Shown one piece after another: positions 43,395 through 55,451 of a DNA stretch of 64,000 nt. The DNA lies in contig CM022374.1 of NCBI GenBank assembly GCA_011800155.1, positions 1,798,001 to 1,862,000 of the forward strand. The letters are read 5' to 3'. The notes below the pieces were generated by a model that was not told the DNA's origin, searched no databases, and worked only from the letters and a program-made list of their open reading frames with translations. Position 1 is the stretch's first letter. Each line of letters opens with the position of its first letter. The DNA is from Flammulina velutipes. Lineage: Eukaryota; Basidiomycota; Agaricomycetes; Agaricales; Physalacriaceae. The position numbers were made by a program, and so were the translations under genes.

Positions 43395-44421
43395 ATGCTT
43401 TACGTCCAGGACAAGCGACTGGCTTTACCGGACGGGAGGACACTCGCGTATGCAGACAACGGGAACACGTCTAGTACGACTGTCATCCTATACCTTCACG
43501 GAGCCTTCGGCGTCGGCGACGCTTCCCATCTCTCACCTACCTTGCTAGAGAAGAATGTTCATTTTGTGGCGCCCTCACTCCCAGGCTGGCGCGTCTTTCA
43601 CCTCGTATACCATCTAAGATGCTAACTTTTTCTGTAGGGGTGATTCGTCGCCAGTTCCAGATCCATCACGCTACGCCGAAACGCTCGCGGACGATATCTC
43701 AGCATTGTTTCTACACCTACGCATTGATGCTGTTCATCTCAAAATTATACTATGTGGCTATGCCTTTGGAACGGTAGCCGCCCAGATGCTGTATGGCGCT
43801 TCACCCAATACATTTCCCCTTCGCAGGCAGGTGTCAGCCATGGTTCTGCTCGCACCGCATTCGCCGCCACATTGTCACCAGGAATATTCCACGCACCTGC
43901 CATGGCAGTCGTACTTGTTAACTGGCCCGCCATCACGATTTATACCGTTCAATCTTCTGGCTCGTCTCGCGCGGTGGGTGCTGGCGCGCCAAGTCAAGTC
44001 GGAGGCGATGGCGGAACGCTTTCTTCGTCGTCTCTTGTTCTCGAAGATGTCAGAGGAAGAGCGAGAGCAGTACCGCCGCTGGAGAGAGACGCGAGGAATC
44101 ACGGAAGGCCAGTTCGAGAAGGAGATGGCAGCCAACACGATGCGCAGCATACACCAAACGTGGCAGGGCTTCCTTGATATACCAACAGTATACCATTCCG
44201 GATGGGGTGGCGTAATACCGTCCGGTGTTGACAAGGATTATGAAAGTGGAACTCTACCACCTGTCTATGTGGTTGCGGCATCTCGCGATCATACAGTGCC
44301 TGTGTCCACCGCCGAGTGGGTATCACGGGCGTACAAAAACTCGGAACTTCGACTGGTGGACGGGAGCCACCTCTCGCTTCTGTTCTATCTGGATGAGTTG
44401 TGGAAGGAGGTCTTGCATTGA
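43395..44421 (+). CDS. Alpha/beta-hydrolase fold protein lacking the nucleophile serine
   Basis: Exons 43395-43588 and 43638-44421 give 325 residues. Fold markers: LPDGRTLAYADNGN, the oxyanion block LYLHGAFG, PSLPGWGDSSP, C-terminal VVAASRDHTVPV (acid residue) and DGSHLSL (His). The nucleophile elbow reads CGYAFGTVAA, so the Ser of G-x-S-x-G is Ala (codon GCC). The intron joining PGW to GDSSP starts with GC rather than GT (TG|GCGCGT), and only this choice preserves the frame. With Asp and His retained but the nucleophile missing, the protein may be non-catalytic, for example a binding or signalling relative, or a gene beginning to decay. The family (serine hydrolases/esterases) is otherwise well matched. 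Confidence 0.8.
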
Positions 44422-44678
44422 TAGATTGATCAATGCCATACTAATGGATCATCTCGAGGAGAAAATTAATCAAGTGTACAATATCTTACCATGTGTACCA
44501 TACCACACTCTAATGCACTGCGACTATTATTTTTGAAAACTGTGGCGGAGGAAATCAAAGAATTTTGATCGGGATAACCACGCTGTTGCCTCAAGGCCAA
44601 CACGAACAGCAACTATTATCAACTTCTCCTTGCTCTTACTCTTACTCTATCACGTCTATCTGACTTGGATCCGCTATC

Positions 44679-46357
44679 ATGGCCAGCTGCGACACAATCC
44701 TTGAGGAAGATCGAGATCATGAGCTCAAAGTCACATTCCATCCTCCGCTCTATCTCCAGCGTAAAATATGGATTCTTGATGTCATGCGAAGGGAGGGTGT
44801 AGTCGATGTAGGCAGTGTCCTTCCATATATCTTCGTGTCTATCGTTTATGTCTTCCGTGTAGATTGTTGACATTGGATGCGGTGAAGGCCAGCTCTTGAT
44901 AGCGCTCAGCCAACCAGCACCCTGGCTCGGCCCTCCCCCGTCAGATATTGTGCCTCCTCCACCCCCAAGCGAGCCAGAAACACCGCTCTCACCATCGATA
45001 CCTAATTTTAACTCCGAGGACGACTCAATACCAAATCTTCATCCAACGAAGATTGCGGGTCTGGATATATCTGAACGCGACTTGCAGTTCGCTGTGGAAT
45101 ACACGGCACCTCCGCCACCGACGGATAGTCCATACATGTGTAATGCCTACCGTTGGGAACCATTAACTGCTACAATCTGGAAAGGTGGCTTGCAAGTAAT
45201 CAACGAAGCGTTCGTTAATACAGAGTGCATCGTCAGTTCCGAAGTGTGCGTAGATTATCTTCCGCTCATCCATCCAGATGGCTAAATGATACAACAGGAT
45301 AGAGCATCTCCCGCCAGATGTGTTCCCTTTCTATGCTCCCGTCCTTCTAGGCGTCTATCACCCATTCAAATTCCTCGTTACCACGCCTTCGTACACCTTC
45401 AACGCACGTTTTACCTCACCAAACGCACATTCCTCTGTTCGCAACGGATTCCCTGATCCTACAGGTCGCACCAACAGGATATTCCGCCATCACGATCATA
45501 AATTCGAATGGACAATCTCGGAATTCGAGGAATGGTGCACGTCTTCGGCTCGGAGATGGGGCTACAATGTCAAGATGAGTGATGTCGGAAGACCAATAGA
45601 AGAAGATGAATGGGAGCGAGACGACGAGCTCGGCGGAGCGTCTTTGGTGGCTGAATTCACAAGGTTGAATGTCGGGGAGCAACGAAGGGCCGAACTGGAG
45701 GAAGAAGCTCGCCGGCACGTCAAGGAACTGGGTTCAGAAGCCGGTCCCCATGAAAAGCTCGTAGTTCACGAGCATCCAGCACATCCAAATGCTCGAAAGC
45801 CGGCGTCATTTGAAGAGATTGGGGAGTGTGTAAAGGACCTTATGGAGAGCTCGAGGGAGCGCTTCATGCGCTTCGAGGAAGTGTGGTATGAGAGGGACGT
45901 GTCAGTCCTCTGTGGCGGCTGGACTGAAGTCTTGGCTAGAGCAGTGGAGATGCATGAGCGCTTGGACCTAATTCACGACGAGGGCGCGATGTCAAAAGAC
46001 AGGGATGCGTGGACTATTGAGCTCGTTGGAGGACCTTCTGAACCCCGCATGCTTTGGCCTACAACGGAGGATATGGGCGACGAAAGTTTTGAATACATGC
46101 CCGCGGATTGGATTCCAGAGGAAGAGCCGTATAGCGACAGTGGCAGTGAGCTCGGAGAAGGCGATAGTCACGAGTGGGGTGGCAGTACGGGTCCTTCGGA
46201 GGGTGATACGTCGTGGAATACTGACGTTGGAGACGACGGGGAGTATTCGTGGTCCAAAACTGATGGCGAGGGCGATGGATGGGGGAAATATAACGGGTGG
46301 GGTGCAATTCTTCCCGAGGATGGTAGCGCCATAGCAGACAGTGACGTTCGAGTGTAG
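44679..46357 (+). CDS. HEN1: Small-RNA 2'-O-methyltransferase HEN1
   Basis: Exons 44679-44807, 44863-45245 and 45298-46357 sum to 523 residues. Diagnostic features are FHPPLYLQR near the N terminus, the SAM-binding motif DIGCGEGQLL, GLDISERDL, and the HEN1-specific metal site: E and E-H in EVIEHLPPDVFPFY (joined across the second intron) and the His of FRHHDHKFEWT. HEN1 methylates the 3'-terminal ribose of small RNAs, protecting them from uridylation and decay, and acts beside Argonaute in RNA interference. A proline-rich insert follows motif I. The C-terminal about 85 residues are acidic and carry repeated tryptophans next to Gly or Ser (HEWGG, TSWNT, YSWSK, DGWGK, NGWGA), reminiscent of Argonaute-binding WG repeats. 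The first exon border is the least certain. Confidence 0.9.
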
Positions 46358-46586
46358 ATGGGCAGGTCCATTTTTTGAGTAGATCTTTACTGGTATCATG
46401 GTCAGTGGAGAATTACACTGCATACTTCGGTGTAATTTGCGGAACTGGAATCGGTATGACGGTTGAATGTAACACTCGTTCATTCATTATTAGAAGATAC
46501 AAGCTAGAAGAAGTTGTTAGTAGCGCTCTTCAGAAGCGAAAGAGTCACTCACTGGTATATAGAATAAAGCCCTAGACACAGACGTA

Positions 46587-46898
46587 TCATTCCACCGCTG
46601 GCACGGTTCTCATGGGTACTGTACGCAGTTAACGCCTGTTTCCTGACTAAAACAAGCCCACTCACCAACTAGCGGGTGCAGCTGCGCCATATATGTCACC
46701 ATCCACATTAAATAGCAGGCCGCGAGCGCAATCATGAGTCCAGTTCGTATCACTCTGTAAGTCATGAGTCCTTCGTACGCGTCGCAGTGCAACCGAAACT
46801 AACTCGTGGTTAGGGCCTTTCGGCACGAAGAGTGCAGATGCTGTCATGAGAGCAGCGATAATGACGAGAACAAGGAAAACAGGCAATATAGATGCCAT
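46587..46898 (-). CDS. VMA9: V-type proton ATPase subunit e
   Basis: Three small exons encode about 71 residues with two membrane segments: ILPVFLVLVIIAALMTASALF and, after KGPNHEVIRTG, LMIALAACYLMWMVTYMAQL, ending HPLVVPMRTVPAVE. Size, double-spanning form, the GPN motif and the LHPL ending match Vma9/ATP6V0E, a small subunit of the membrane Vo sector needed for V-ATPase assembly in vacuole and endomembranes. No single open frame covers it, so it would be missed without splicing. The start is at ATG 46898. Confidence 0.88.
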
Positions 46899-48931
46899 GA
46901 CTGTTGGTGTTGGTGGTAGGAGACAGGGAGCGTGGGAACATTTTGCCTCTTTGCTCAGCTCCCCTTTTCGGTATTATTGGTGGCGCTCTACTATCAGACA
47001 CTCTTCTCTAACTTCTTGAGAGCTACGCGACGCTGTTGTCAAAGCTTTCTTCATGATCTTTTTTATAATCGTTCAAGCCACCTGGACCCTCCTGTCACCC
47101 CAAGTGCTTGCTTGATATTGGTATATTCTTTCAGAGAGTATAGACAAAACCGACGTCGACTTCTGTGATATCCTTTCAGCTTTCTGTAGACTCCTACTTA
47201 CGATAGTAATTTTTCCACACCAAATCTAATTAAATACTCCCTAAGCCATCCACACCTCACGCGGCTATAATTCTGAAAGCCTGGACAGATTCTTTCAGCA
47301 ATGCACTTACTATACGGCTTTACCTGGATAGGGTTAGTCTGAGCTCATGTACCAAGCACTAAATAATCCCAAAAGATATAGTTGAACCTGATTTTGACAA
47401 GCCTGCGCTATGTACTACGAGATGGATAAGGAGATGGGGCTCCCTTTAACTTGCTACTATATATGTGCAAATATAACACGCTCAAATTTCCAAAGACAGT
47501 GGCGAATTTCTCAGCTCGCCAAGGCTACACGATTCCAGTGACGATTGCCCCGTGAGAAACCATACTAGGAATGAAATCCCGGTGATAGCCGGTAATCTAC
47601 TTTGGTTCACACGCCATACAGTCTCTTGTACATCGCCGTTCATCTGTATTGCTTCTACGGATTTGTGTCGAGGGATTTGATAGCCAAACTTGAGTTTTTA
47701 CACTGTGATTATTCTCCTAAGCTAACTCTGCCCCCTTCCCCTGAATTTCCATGTCTCTGCTCATCACCTTGCCGATTAATGAGTTCTCCATGTTCACGAC
47801 AGCGCCGTTATTCTCGAGAACGGCAACTCCCTGTTCTATATAGTGTCGGACCTCTTCCGTTAATTTTGCAATTCAACAGAGCTCTTCGTAGCGATCGGAG
47901 ATTGTTTGACAAGTTACAACGAAAGAAAGAACCATCTCCTCACGGGCACGGGGTGGCGATTGGAGGACCATTAATCCTGGTCCAAGTTCTTTGTTCAGGT
48001 CCCCGCGCTCTCTTTGTTGCCTAACGCACCCATCTTCGTACTGGGTGACGTTGAAGGCTCCCCGATTTAGCCGAACCAGGAAGATAATTAGACATAGCAA
48101 GACGCGATGCAATAGTTCGCACCCCGAATAATGTTAGCACAGGTTAGCACCCTCTGAGTCTACTTAAAAGTTCATTTCAAGCCCCCCGATCAACTAACTA
48201 CGCCAGCGTGAAGGCGGTGATATCCTCAATCAGTGTTTTCGCACCGATACAGTGGCTCAGCCACTGTGTGGGGATGGCTATTCATGGCGCCATGCCCCTG
48301 GCTTTTGGCGCGTCTACACATACGGGTGCAATGAGATCTTGATATTCTTCCAGCAATGATGCATAAGCCGCGATTCAATACATTAGACAGGACGCCCAAC
48401 GTAACCCTCTCAGGGTCTTCCTTTCTTAACTCATTTAAGGTAGTCACTTCGATTGTATGCTGCAACTTTTGAATGCGATTCAAAGAAGGATGCAAATCTC
48501 CTCGGAATCTGAGATGTGGCGCAGATGCTCCATTCATCGTGGCGTACCACTTAATGTCACACTTCAATATATGCGATGTTAAAGGATGAAGGGTTACTAT
48601 CCTTAACATCGCTTCAAATACCACATCACCATCGCAAACGCAAATGCGTGTCCGAAAACGGTGATACCACGTCGCGGCAAGACAGGAAGGTCTGTTTGAT
48701 TTAATCGCCAATACTTACGATCGCTCGGGATGTAGTAATAGGAACCCTTGCAAGCTCATTTTTACGAGACCTCATCGTATTAATTCAGAAGAGTGTCCAG
48801 TGTACTGGTGTTATTCGAAACGGCGAAATGTAGGTGCACGACCGCGTCGGAGGTGATAGAATGACAAGAAACCTCCCAAGACCCACGGAGAAACGGCTAT
48901 TATACAGTAATGTGATAAGAGGAAGGAGAAC
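46899..48931. other. 2 kb stretch without a supported gene
   Basis: A 161-codon minus-strand frame (48226-48711) and a 140-codon plus-strand frame (47602-48024) exist but show no family resemblance or clear introns. An inverted repeat of about 14 bases (48573-48612, arms containing GCGATGTTAA) lies inside the former. The right part contains the 3' end of the TEA gene. Confidence 0.4.
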
Positions 48932-50604
48932 TTAGATATTCTTTTGGTAGGTGCGATATTGCAAGGGATCTATGGCGTAGGAGGCTTCGTAATGGGAGAC
49001 GTATTCCGATGTCAACAGCGTTGATGGTACACCTGCTGTAAGCGATGGATGTGCTGTTACAGTGATCAGATGATTATTTGTGCTCGATGCAGATCGCTTC
49101 GATTCCATGAGGCTGGTGGGTATCGTGTGTTGCCCGAGCGCCGTTGCTAGAGTGTATGAAACATTTGAGATAGGTAGGAGAGGAGGTGCCGGTTGCCATT
49201 CCTGGTGTTCCTGTCAGGGTGTACGTTGAGTTGTCTACGAAGATCGAGACTAGTGAGTGAATTCTTACCGAGTAGTCGTAGTGAAGCGTTGTGGGCATAG
49301 GGTCGTTGGCTAGAGCCGACGATGATGCAGAGCTTGGCTGGACAAAGCGATAGCTTATCTTCACCGGACGCGTAGGTCTAGTTGACTGCGGTGTAACGGT
49401 TTGAACGATGATATATTGACCGACGTCTGCATGAAAATATTCATCGTGATGTTCGAGTCTTGAATGTTAAAACTCACCTGGATCATTGGAAATCAGCTTC
49501 CAAAACTTTGGACAGAGATCCGTGCAGTATGACCACCCATCCCTTCCGGTTGGCGTCGGTAGGGTGTACATGCGAGCGGTCTCCGTACCAATGGGCTGGG
49601 ACAACGTATGCTTGTAAACTGTAAAAGTCGTCTCGACCATCACAGGAAATATGGGGGACCAGAAGGATATCGACGAGTTGAAACTACTGAGTGATGGTAG
49701 GCCATTTCCGGTGCGAAGAGGGGCCAGATATACATTTGTTGACAATGGTTCGCTGTCGTGGTAGCCGGCGAGTGTCACAGGCGCCCTCACCATGACACTG
49801 GACGCGTCAGGATCGAGAATGAGAGTGACGATAATATTCACAAGGCTGGAGGTGGACGATTGTGGCTGGAGGTGAGGTCCTTGGAGCGGCGAATCGATTC
49901 CAGGTGATTCCTTCTTGTACGACGATGGAGACGATGAGGGCAGGAAGGTCGAAGAAGATGTCGGAGACGTTGAAGAGTCATCTCCTGAGTCGTCCCCGTC
50001 GCTAGGAGGTACTATCAACGCCCTAACTTTAGAATCAAAGTCAGAGAGCAATATGAGCGACTTCGGATGATGTTTGCTTACTGTCCTCCCGTCTGCAAGT
50101 ATCTCGTAACTGCTGGAGGCGACTTCCCACCTGCTTCGGCGTCCGGTACTTCCCAGTCTGCCTCAAGATCCAGCCCGAGATGAATCTGTTCCGATATGGG
50201 AAGCGGTTCGAGCTTGGCTTTTTTGAGAGCGATGTGCGGCGTCTGACGGGAGACTCTGGAGGTCTAACGTAACTCGTAAGTCCTGTGGATGGCGCGATGA
50301 GAGGCAATGCCGACAAAAAGACCTAAAATAGAACTACCTTCGAGGAGAGCCGCCTCGCTAAGAAAGCAGATACGACCAGTGAGTGAATGATCGATAAAAG
50401 TATAAACCGTACATACACAGTCGGTGACCAGACGGCTTCGCCCTTATCCTTCATTGTCTTCCACGATTTTCGGCCTGTTGCCTCCTGCTGTGCGAGGTGG
50501 CGAGATTGTTCCTCGGGTGTCAATGTGCACGATAAGTCGTCGACAGTCGAAGACGACATTAGAAATTCGCCGCTCCATTCTGCAGGCGCGTGAGACGGGG
50601 GCAT
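48932..50604 (-). CDS. TEA/ATTS-domain transcription factor
   Basis: Exons from ATG 50604 join into a TEA DNA-binding domain: KDKGEAVWSPTV, EAALLEGL, then after a variable insert the highly conserved RNRFISGWILRQTGKYRTP followed by KQVGSRLQQLRDTCR. This last segment, the third helix region, contacts M-CAT-type sites (consensus CATTCC). The domain lies in the first half and a Ser-rich region follows (SSTSPTSSSTF), then a beta-rich C-terminal part (VSYTLATALGQH, YEASYAIDPLQYRTYQKNI) that may correspond to the cofactor-binding half of TEAD proteins. Ascomycete relatives AbaA and Tec1 control conidiation and filamentation. The frame is restored by introns at the expected places, and no break is seen. 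A 5' exon could exist upstream. Confidence 0.87.
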
Positions 50605-51716
50605 AATTGAGGACAAGCCAATAACGACATGACCTTAAACTCGCCACTGTTTGTATATATTCTAGGTTTGGAATCGGGGGACTTACCTGAGCCGTGACGA
50701 AATAGGTCAGACCAACTTGCACGAGGTTTCCTCTGGTTCCTTTGATGGATCTACAATTCCAATCGAGCCCGCAAGAATAATACAAAGTTCCCACCGCATG
50801 AAACGAGGATAGACTGCATGCAGGGTTCTCCTGGATCTTGATTCATTTCTTGACAATGGCAGTGAGTGAACGCCTTGTTAAAAATCAGGTGGTTAGCCGC
50901 TGCTCTCGTGCGATTTTGGTAGCAAACGAACCTCTTTCTGTTTAATCAGCAGCCCTTCAATAAATCCGCGCAAAGGGTCTCAGAGTTCCAAATTTCCTGA
51001 GCTCTGCATGTTGAGCACCGGAACGAGCCCACCAAATCATCCGTATGATGCTCCAGCGGCGTACTTGACTTGAGGGTTCGTCCAAGCGTGATATCGATGC
51101 GCAAGAATGATACTGATAATCCGATAGGTTACAAAGAATTTTGAGAACACGAGGCGGCACCTCGAAATGCGCCCTGGAGCTAGACAAGACGTCAGTAATC
51201 GCACAGCCCACACACACGGGATCTCACCTATTTTCAAGGAAGGACAAATGAAATGACCGAGTTGAATGGATCCGACTAGGCGCTCCCATCAAACGTGTTG
51301 AACACGCGTTTTGAACCTTTTTAGGACACATTGAACAACGCCTTCGCGCTTCCGCAGTCCCACAAGACATAACGTATCCAAGAAGATGGTATTGATAATG
51401 GAGCGCGAAGTTTTGGTTGTCCAGGGGATTCCTAGGGCGCGGTTTCATAAGTCTTGTTGAAAGGTTCGGGCCGTCGTGAGTCGGGACAATGACATGCCAG
51501 TCGAGACAGCGGCGAATGCTGACTATTACAATCCGATAAGTATGGCTGTGAAAAGCAGAGTGGTGGCAGATCTCTGTGAGAAGAAGCAACCTGTCTGACA
51601 GACATGAACTGGCGGTGGAAGAATTCAGTATATTGATGTCACGAGTGAGGAGCAATTCTGTATTCCGCAACTCTTGGACCGTATTAATGAGGCGTACAGA
51701 AAATCTATACGGCCAC
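50605..51716. other. Intergenic, no supported gene
   Basis: About 1.1 kb. Frames at 50957-51237 and 51224-51716 on the minus strand lack recognisable content; the right end of the latter overlaps the true 3' end of the phosphatase in another frame. No gene assigned. Confidence 0.4.
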
Positions 51717-53492
51717 TCAGAAGTCTGACGCACCGCAAGTGGCGTTCCACGAGTCATCTCCCCAGGCTATCGATGTACTATAAGTATTCGAAGCGATGAA
51801 GCTCTCTAATGAACAAGTGCCATAACGCTTGTCTTCTTCAGAGGATGCGCACGCCGGCAACGGGAAGGGGGAGTCGTTCAACACTAGCCGGACCTGAGGA
51901 CCTTCAAAACTGACACAAACTCATGAGTAACACACAACTCTGTGAAACTGTTTCCACTCACGTCGATAAGCAAGTAAACTTCTCCCACACCATCTGGGCG
52001 CCAAAAGGAACTTGGTTCGATGTCCTGAAGGCCCTTGTCGATGACACTGGCCCGACAGGGGAAATTGGCGGGTCGTCCCTAGAGCGAAATAAGCGCGAGA
52101 AAGACGCAACAAGATCCTGGATATACTTTGCGAGACCAAGAGCGGCCAGGGCCAGGTCGATGGTTGTGTCATGGCCAAACTCAAGGTAGATGTCTTGTGC
52201 GCTACCGGTGGAGTTCGAGAACCTAGTAACGTGTCAACAATTTAAAAGCCCTGGCTGTGAAGAGGGGCGGTCTATATACCTTTCGATTAGTTTATTGACG
52301 AACAAAGTTCCAAGGAGCGGACCCATATCACCAGGAAGGTTGTAACCAAACGCGCCGTTCATCAGGATGTCCAGTTCATACCTAGTCGATTATCAGCAGA
52401 TTCACTCCCCACGCGGGAAAGTCGTACTCAAAATGACCGAGCTCTTCTTCGTCGAAGACATCGCACCACGGTGACACATCATGTGCAGCATAGTCATACG
52501 CGCACGCGTAAAGTGCTCCATGGGTATCAGCATCCGTTAAATTCACACCAGGAATCAGTCCGTTCAGGCGTTCCGTGATAGCAGGTAGATAGACCTCTCC
52601 CCAGGCCGTTACAGGCTAAAGAAAAGGATGAGAATTGAAGGCACACGATAGGATACTTGACAATCACTTACTGCACCTCCATACGCAGTGTATGACCAGT
52701 TCGCACACGTATCCATAGGAGTTATCCAAGATATGGTGACTTCATCTTCAAGAATGGTATCGAAGGCAGTCTCTTCGAGGAATGTCCAATTGCGACCGAA
52801 ATAGCCCCAAGCAAACCATTGGGCAGATTCTACGACCTAAAACGCATAAGACAGCGGAAAGAAGTCTTCTCGAGAAGCTTGTTCTACCCGATCTTGCAGC
52901 CCAGCGAGCACAGTCGTAGCTTCCAGGTGCGGATATTTGAGACGGAAGCTAGTAGTGAGAAAATTAAACTACATTCTCGATAAGGAAAGACACCTCTAAC
53001 GTACTCGACACCGTGTGTGAACAGTTGTTGTCTCCCCGGAGCAGTCAGGTTGTTAGCTCCAAGGGAGCTCTTATATCCGTCCTTGAGGAACGTCAGACTC
53101 TCCGGAAGCTCCGCGTTGGCAATGTATTCCGCGGATGCGTCCAGTTTTTGGGTGAGGTTCGTGATGAATGGCAGTTCACTTGACAATGGCCAGCGACTGC
53201 CATGACGCCCCATCTAAACCGTCGTAAGCACGCGTATTCAATTATACTTTGAATCGACGAACGGGCTCACCAGCATTACTTGGTCAACCGTGCAATCATT
53301 CGGCAGATGTTCCTTAACCCCGTGCGGGATTGGCGCTTTATGGTAAGGAGACAAGTTACCGAGCTTGAAGTACTTGCTGTCCGTGGCATGGCCGTAAGGG
53401 CGATGGGCTACAGCGACGGCAGCCAGTCCCAGAGATAAAAGCAGGTGCAACATCTTGGGGGGAGGCGAGATCAAAGAGGCTAAAGCGGACAT
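51717..53492 (-). CDS. Secreted histidine acid phosphatase (phytase-like)
   Basis: A multi-exon gene from ATG 53492 (a second in-frame ATG at 53453 starts directly at the signal peptide MLHLLLSLGLAAVAVA). The mature protein carries the histidine-phosphatase signature MGRHGSRWP (His nucleophile) and the proton-donor motif EFGHDTTID. N-glycosylation sites (NLT, NWT, NWS, NST) and scattered cysteines fit an extracellular enzyme. The C-terminal exon ends VRLVLNDSPFPLPAC then TCSLESFI and finishes NATCGASDF; it is found only after splicing out 51883-51952-like introns. The branch includes 3-phytases and multiple inositol polyphosphate phosphatases, which release phosphate from phytate. Exact substrate is not settled by sequence. 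Confidence 0.88.
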
Positions 53493-54049
53493 GCTTTTAT
53501 AATTGTTGGGCCTTTTGACGCGTCCATATGGTGCATACGCAGAGGCGGCATTCCTAGTTCGTTATCGCGAAGATACCACCTGCACACTGTTTAGTATTTA
53601 TAGGGTTTATCGTGGGCGATAGAGGATTTTCTTGGGACATGCAAAGAATTACTTGGTTCATGGCGGTGGTTGAACACAGAGAAAGTTAACACAGCCACAA
53701 TGTTCTAGTTTGAACTCAATTGAGACATAAAACTGAAGAGGTTTTGAGTGGATTGTACCGGTACCGTATGCTATAAAATTACATTTATCTAATTTGGCTG
53801 GGAGGGAGAAGGAGACAGTGGCTGTCGACGAATAGTGCGGGTATCGTTAGTGATGCGTAGTAAGTAAGGTAGGTGAAAGGGGGGAGGTTGTCGTCGAAAA
53901 AATAAAGTGATATACAAATAACAAGGCTGTTACGCGTCCGGTTCTCTATGGTTGGATGAAAGTCTGAGGCAAAGTCAAATGCACTGCAGAAAGAGAACAG
54001 TGAGGCGGTCTGGATTGTTCCATATTATTTTCCGCCACGCCGACGCATG
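53493..54049. other. Intergenic region
   Basis: About 560 bases containing the phosphatase promoter and the Nudix gene 3' end. If the final Nudix codon CGG-TAA were instead an intron donor, a further exon could lie near 53950-53980, but this is not needed for the family. Confidence 0.35.
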
Positions 54050-54659
54050 TTACCGCGACGGCGCCAAAGAAGACAGCTTTAAGCCTTGCGACAACTCGGC
54101 CTTCCATTCGAGCCGCCGAACGGCCTCGGCGTAGTCGACCCACTCGCGTCGCCGCTCGTTACACTCCAGCCAATCCGATTCGAGTGATTGAACGTCCAGT
54201 TCGTAAAAGTGATATGTCGAGGATGGTGTCGGTATTGTGATGACGAAGCGGGTTATGGTGCCGCGGACGCCAGCTGTATCGATGTGCGATGTAATTTGTA
54301 TCAAGCACGAAAGTTTGAGGATAAAGGACAGCGCAGAGAGGAAGATCGTCAGGAGGTGAGGAGACGGAAAGAGGGACAAAGGGTAAGACCTTCTTCCAAG
54401 GCTTCCCGCGACGCAGCATCTTCCAACTTTAAATCCGATGATTCCCATCCACCTTTAGGCACTGAATCGTTGACAAGAAAAATAAGTCAGAAAGATGAAA
54501 ATGGAATATGTGAAGCGGGGTAGAAGGAACTATGAATGACTCACAAACCCAATTGTTCGGTCGCTTGCGGCTAGTGACGACAAGAACCTTGCCTGCGGCA
54601 CGGGATATAGGGATTGCACAGCAGACAATGCGGGGCGTGGCGCGTCCTTTGGTACCCAT
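54050..54659 (-). CDS. Nudix hydrolase, diphosphoinositol-polyphosphate phosphohydrolase type
   Basis: Three exons from ATG 54659 encode about 150 residues. After ATPRIVCCAIPI and VLVVTSRKRPNNWVLPKGGW the Nudix helix follows: LEDAASREALEEAGV, where REALEE and the trailing AG are read across an intron at about 54390/54277. The WVLPKGGWE opening is typical of DIPP/Aps1 enzymes, which hydrolyse diphosphoinositol polyphosphates and diadenosine polyphosphates in the cytosol. The C-terminal helix (YAEAVRRLEWKAELSQGL) fits the family. The next upstream gene is not close. Confidence 0.85.
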
Positions 54660-55451
54660 GTTGGCTGGTGAGGCGACGTGTAGAAAAATATCTGTGTTGG
54701 TGAGTCGGGCGCTGGCTGGTAGAGCAGATGACGGTGGCCGTAGTTGGCGCCCGGCAGACGACCAAACAAAATCTGCGGAGGCTGACGTTTTGAAGTTACG
54801 GCGCTTGCGGCGGTTTGAGAGAGCCTCGCAGGGATTGTGAGGCGGGAATGAGCAGTAGAATGCGCTTGAAAACGAGCAGGAAGGGCCTAGTACGGGGGCA
54901 TCGTCAGCAACAGTGTCCACGCCGAGGGTGGTCGTATGCTGACCTATATAAAACACGAAACTTGGCTGTTCTTATACTTCCAGGCGTCGAATTGCGCAGA
55001 AACCAGATAGAGCTTTGCTAACGAAAAGCTGAGCGGCGAGATGGTGGTGGTTGGGGGAAAAGAAAAACTGAACGCGGTCGAATGTAAAAGACCTGAAATT
55101 GGATGCGAACTGGGCTGATTACGTTTTTCACGCACGTTCTTCGGCATGCCGCGCCGTCGTGGCGCACCTTCCTTTGATGGACGCTCAGGTCCACCATTCT
55201 TTCGGAGGCTTTTTCTGGCAGATGTATTACTAACTATGGGTTGAATGACTGCCTTCCAACTGCCCTACAAGGTACAATAAGGTCTTCTTTGAAGCTGGTT
55301 CTTGATGATCTCCAACAAGAATCCATATTCCCTGCACCGTCAAGTTCCGGGCTCTATAGAGTTCGAATGACACCTTTGTCGATATCTCTCTAGTTCTATT
55401 CATTCCATCTAATGCAATGTCAGCGCCGTACGTCTCCCTCACAGAGATCAC
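54660..55451. other. Intergenic, no supported gene
   Basis: About 790 bases. A 31-codon plus-strand frame at 55145 (MPRRRGAPSF...) is open but unsupported. The rest should be the Nudix promoter and the ZIP gene 3' end. Confidence 0.35.

Noticed and set aside
48226..48711. 161-codon minus-strand frame
   Set aside because: No domain, atypical composition and an internal inverted repeat; treated as unsupported.
51224..51757. 177-codon minus-strand frame
   Set aside because: Its right end overlaps the true last exon of the phosphatase in another frame, and the rest has no motif.
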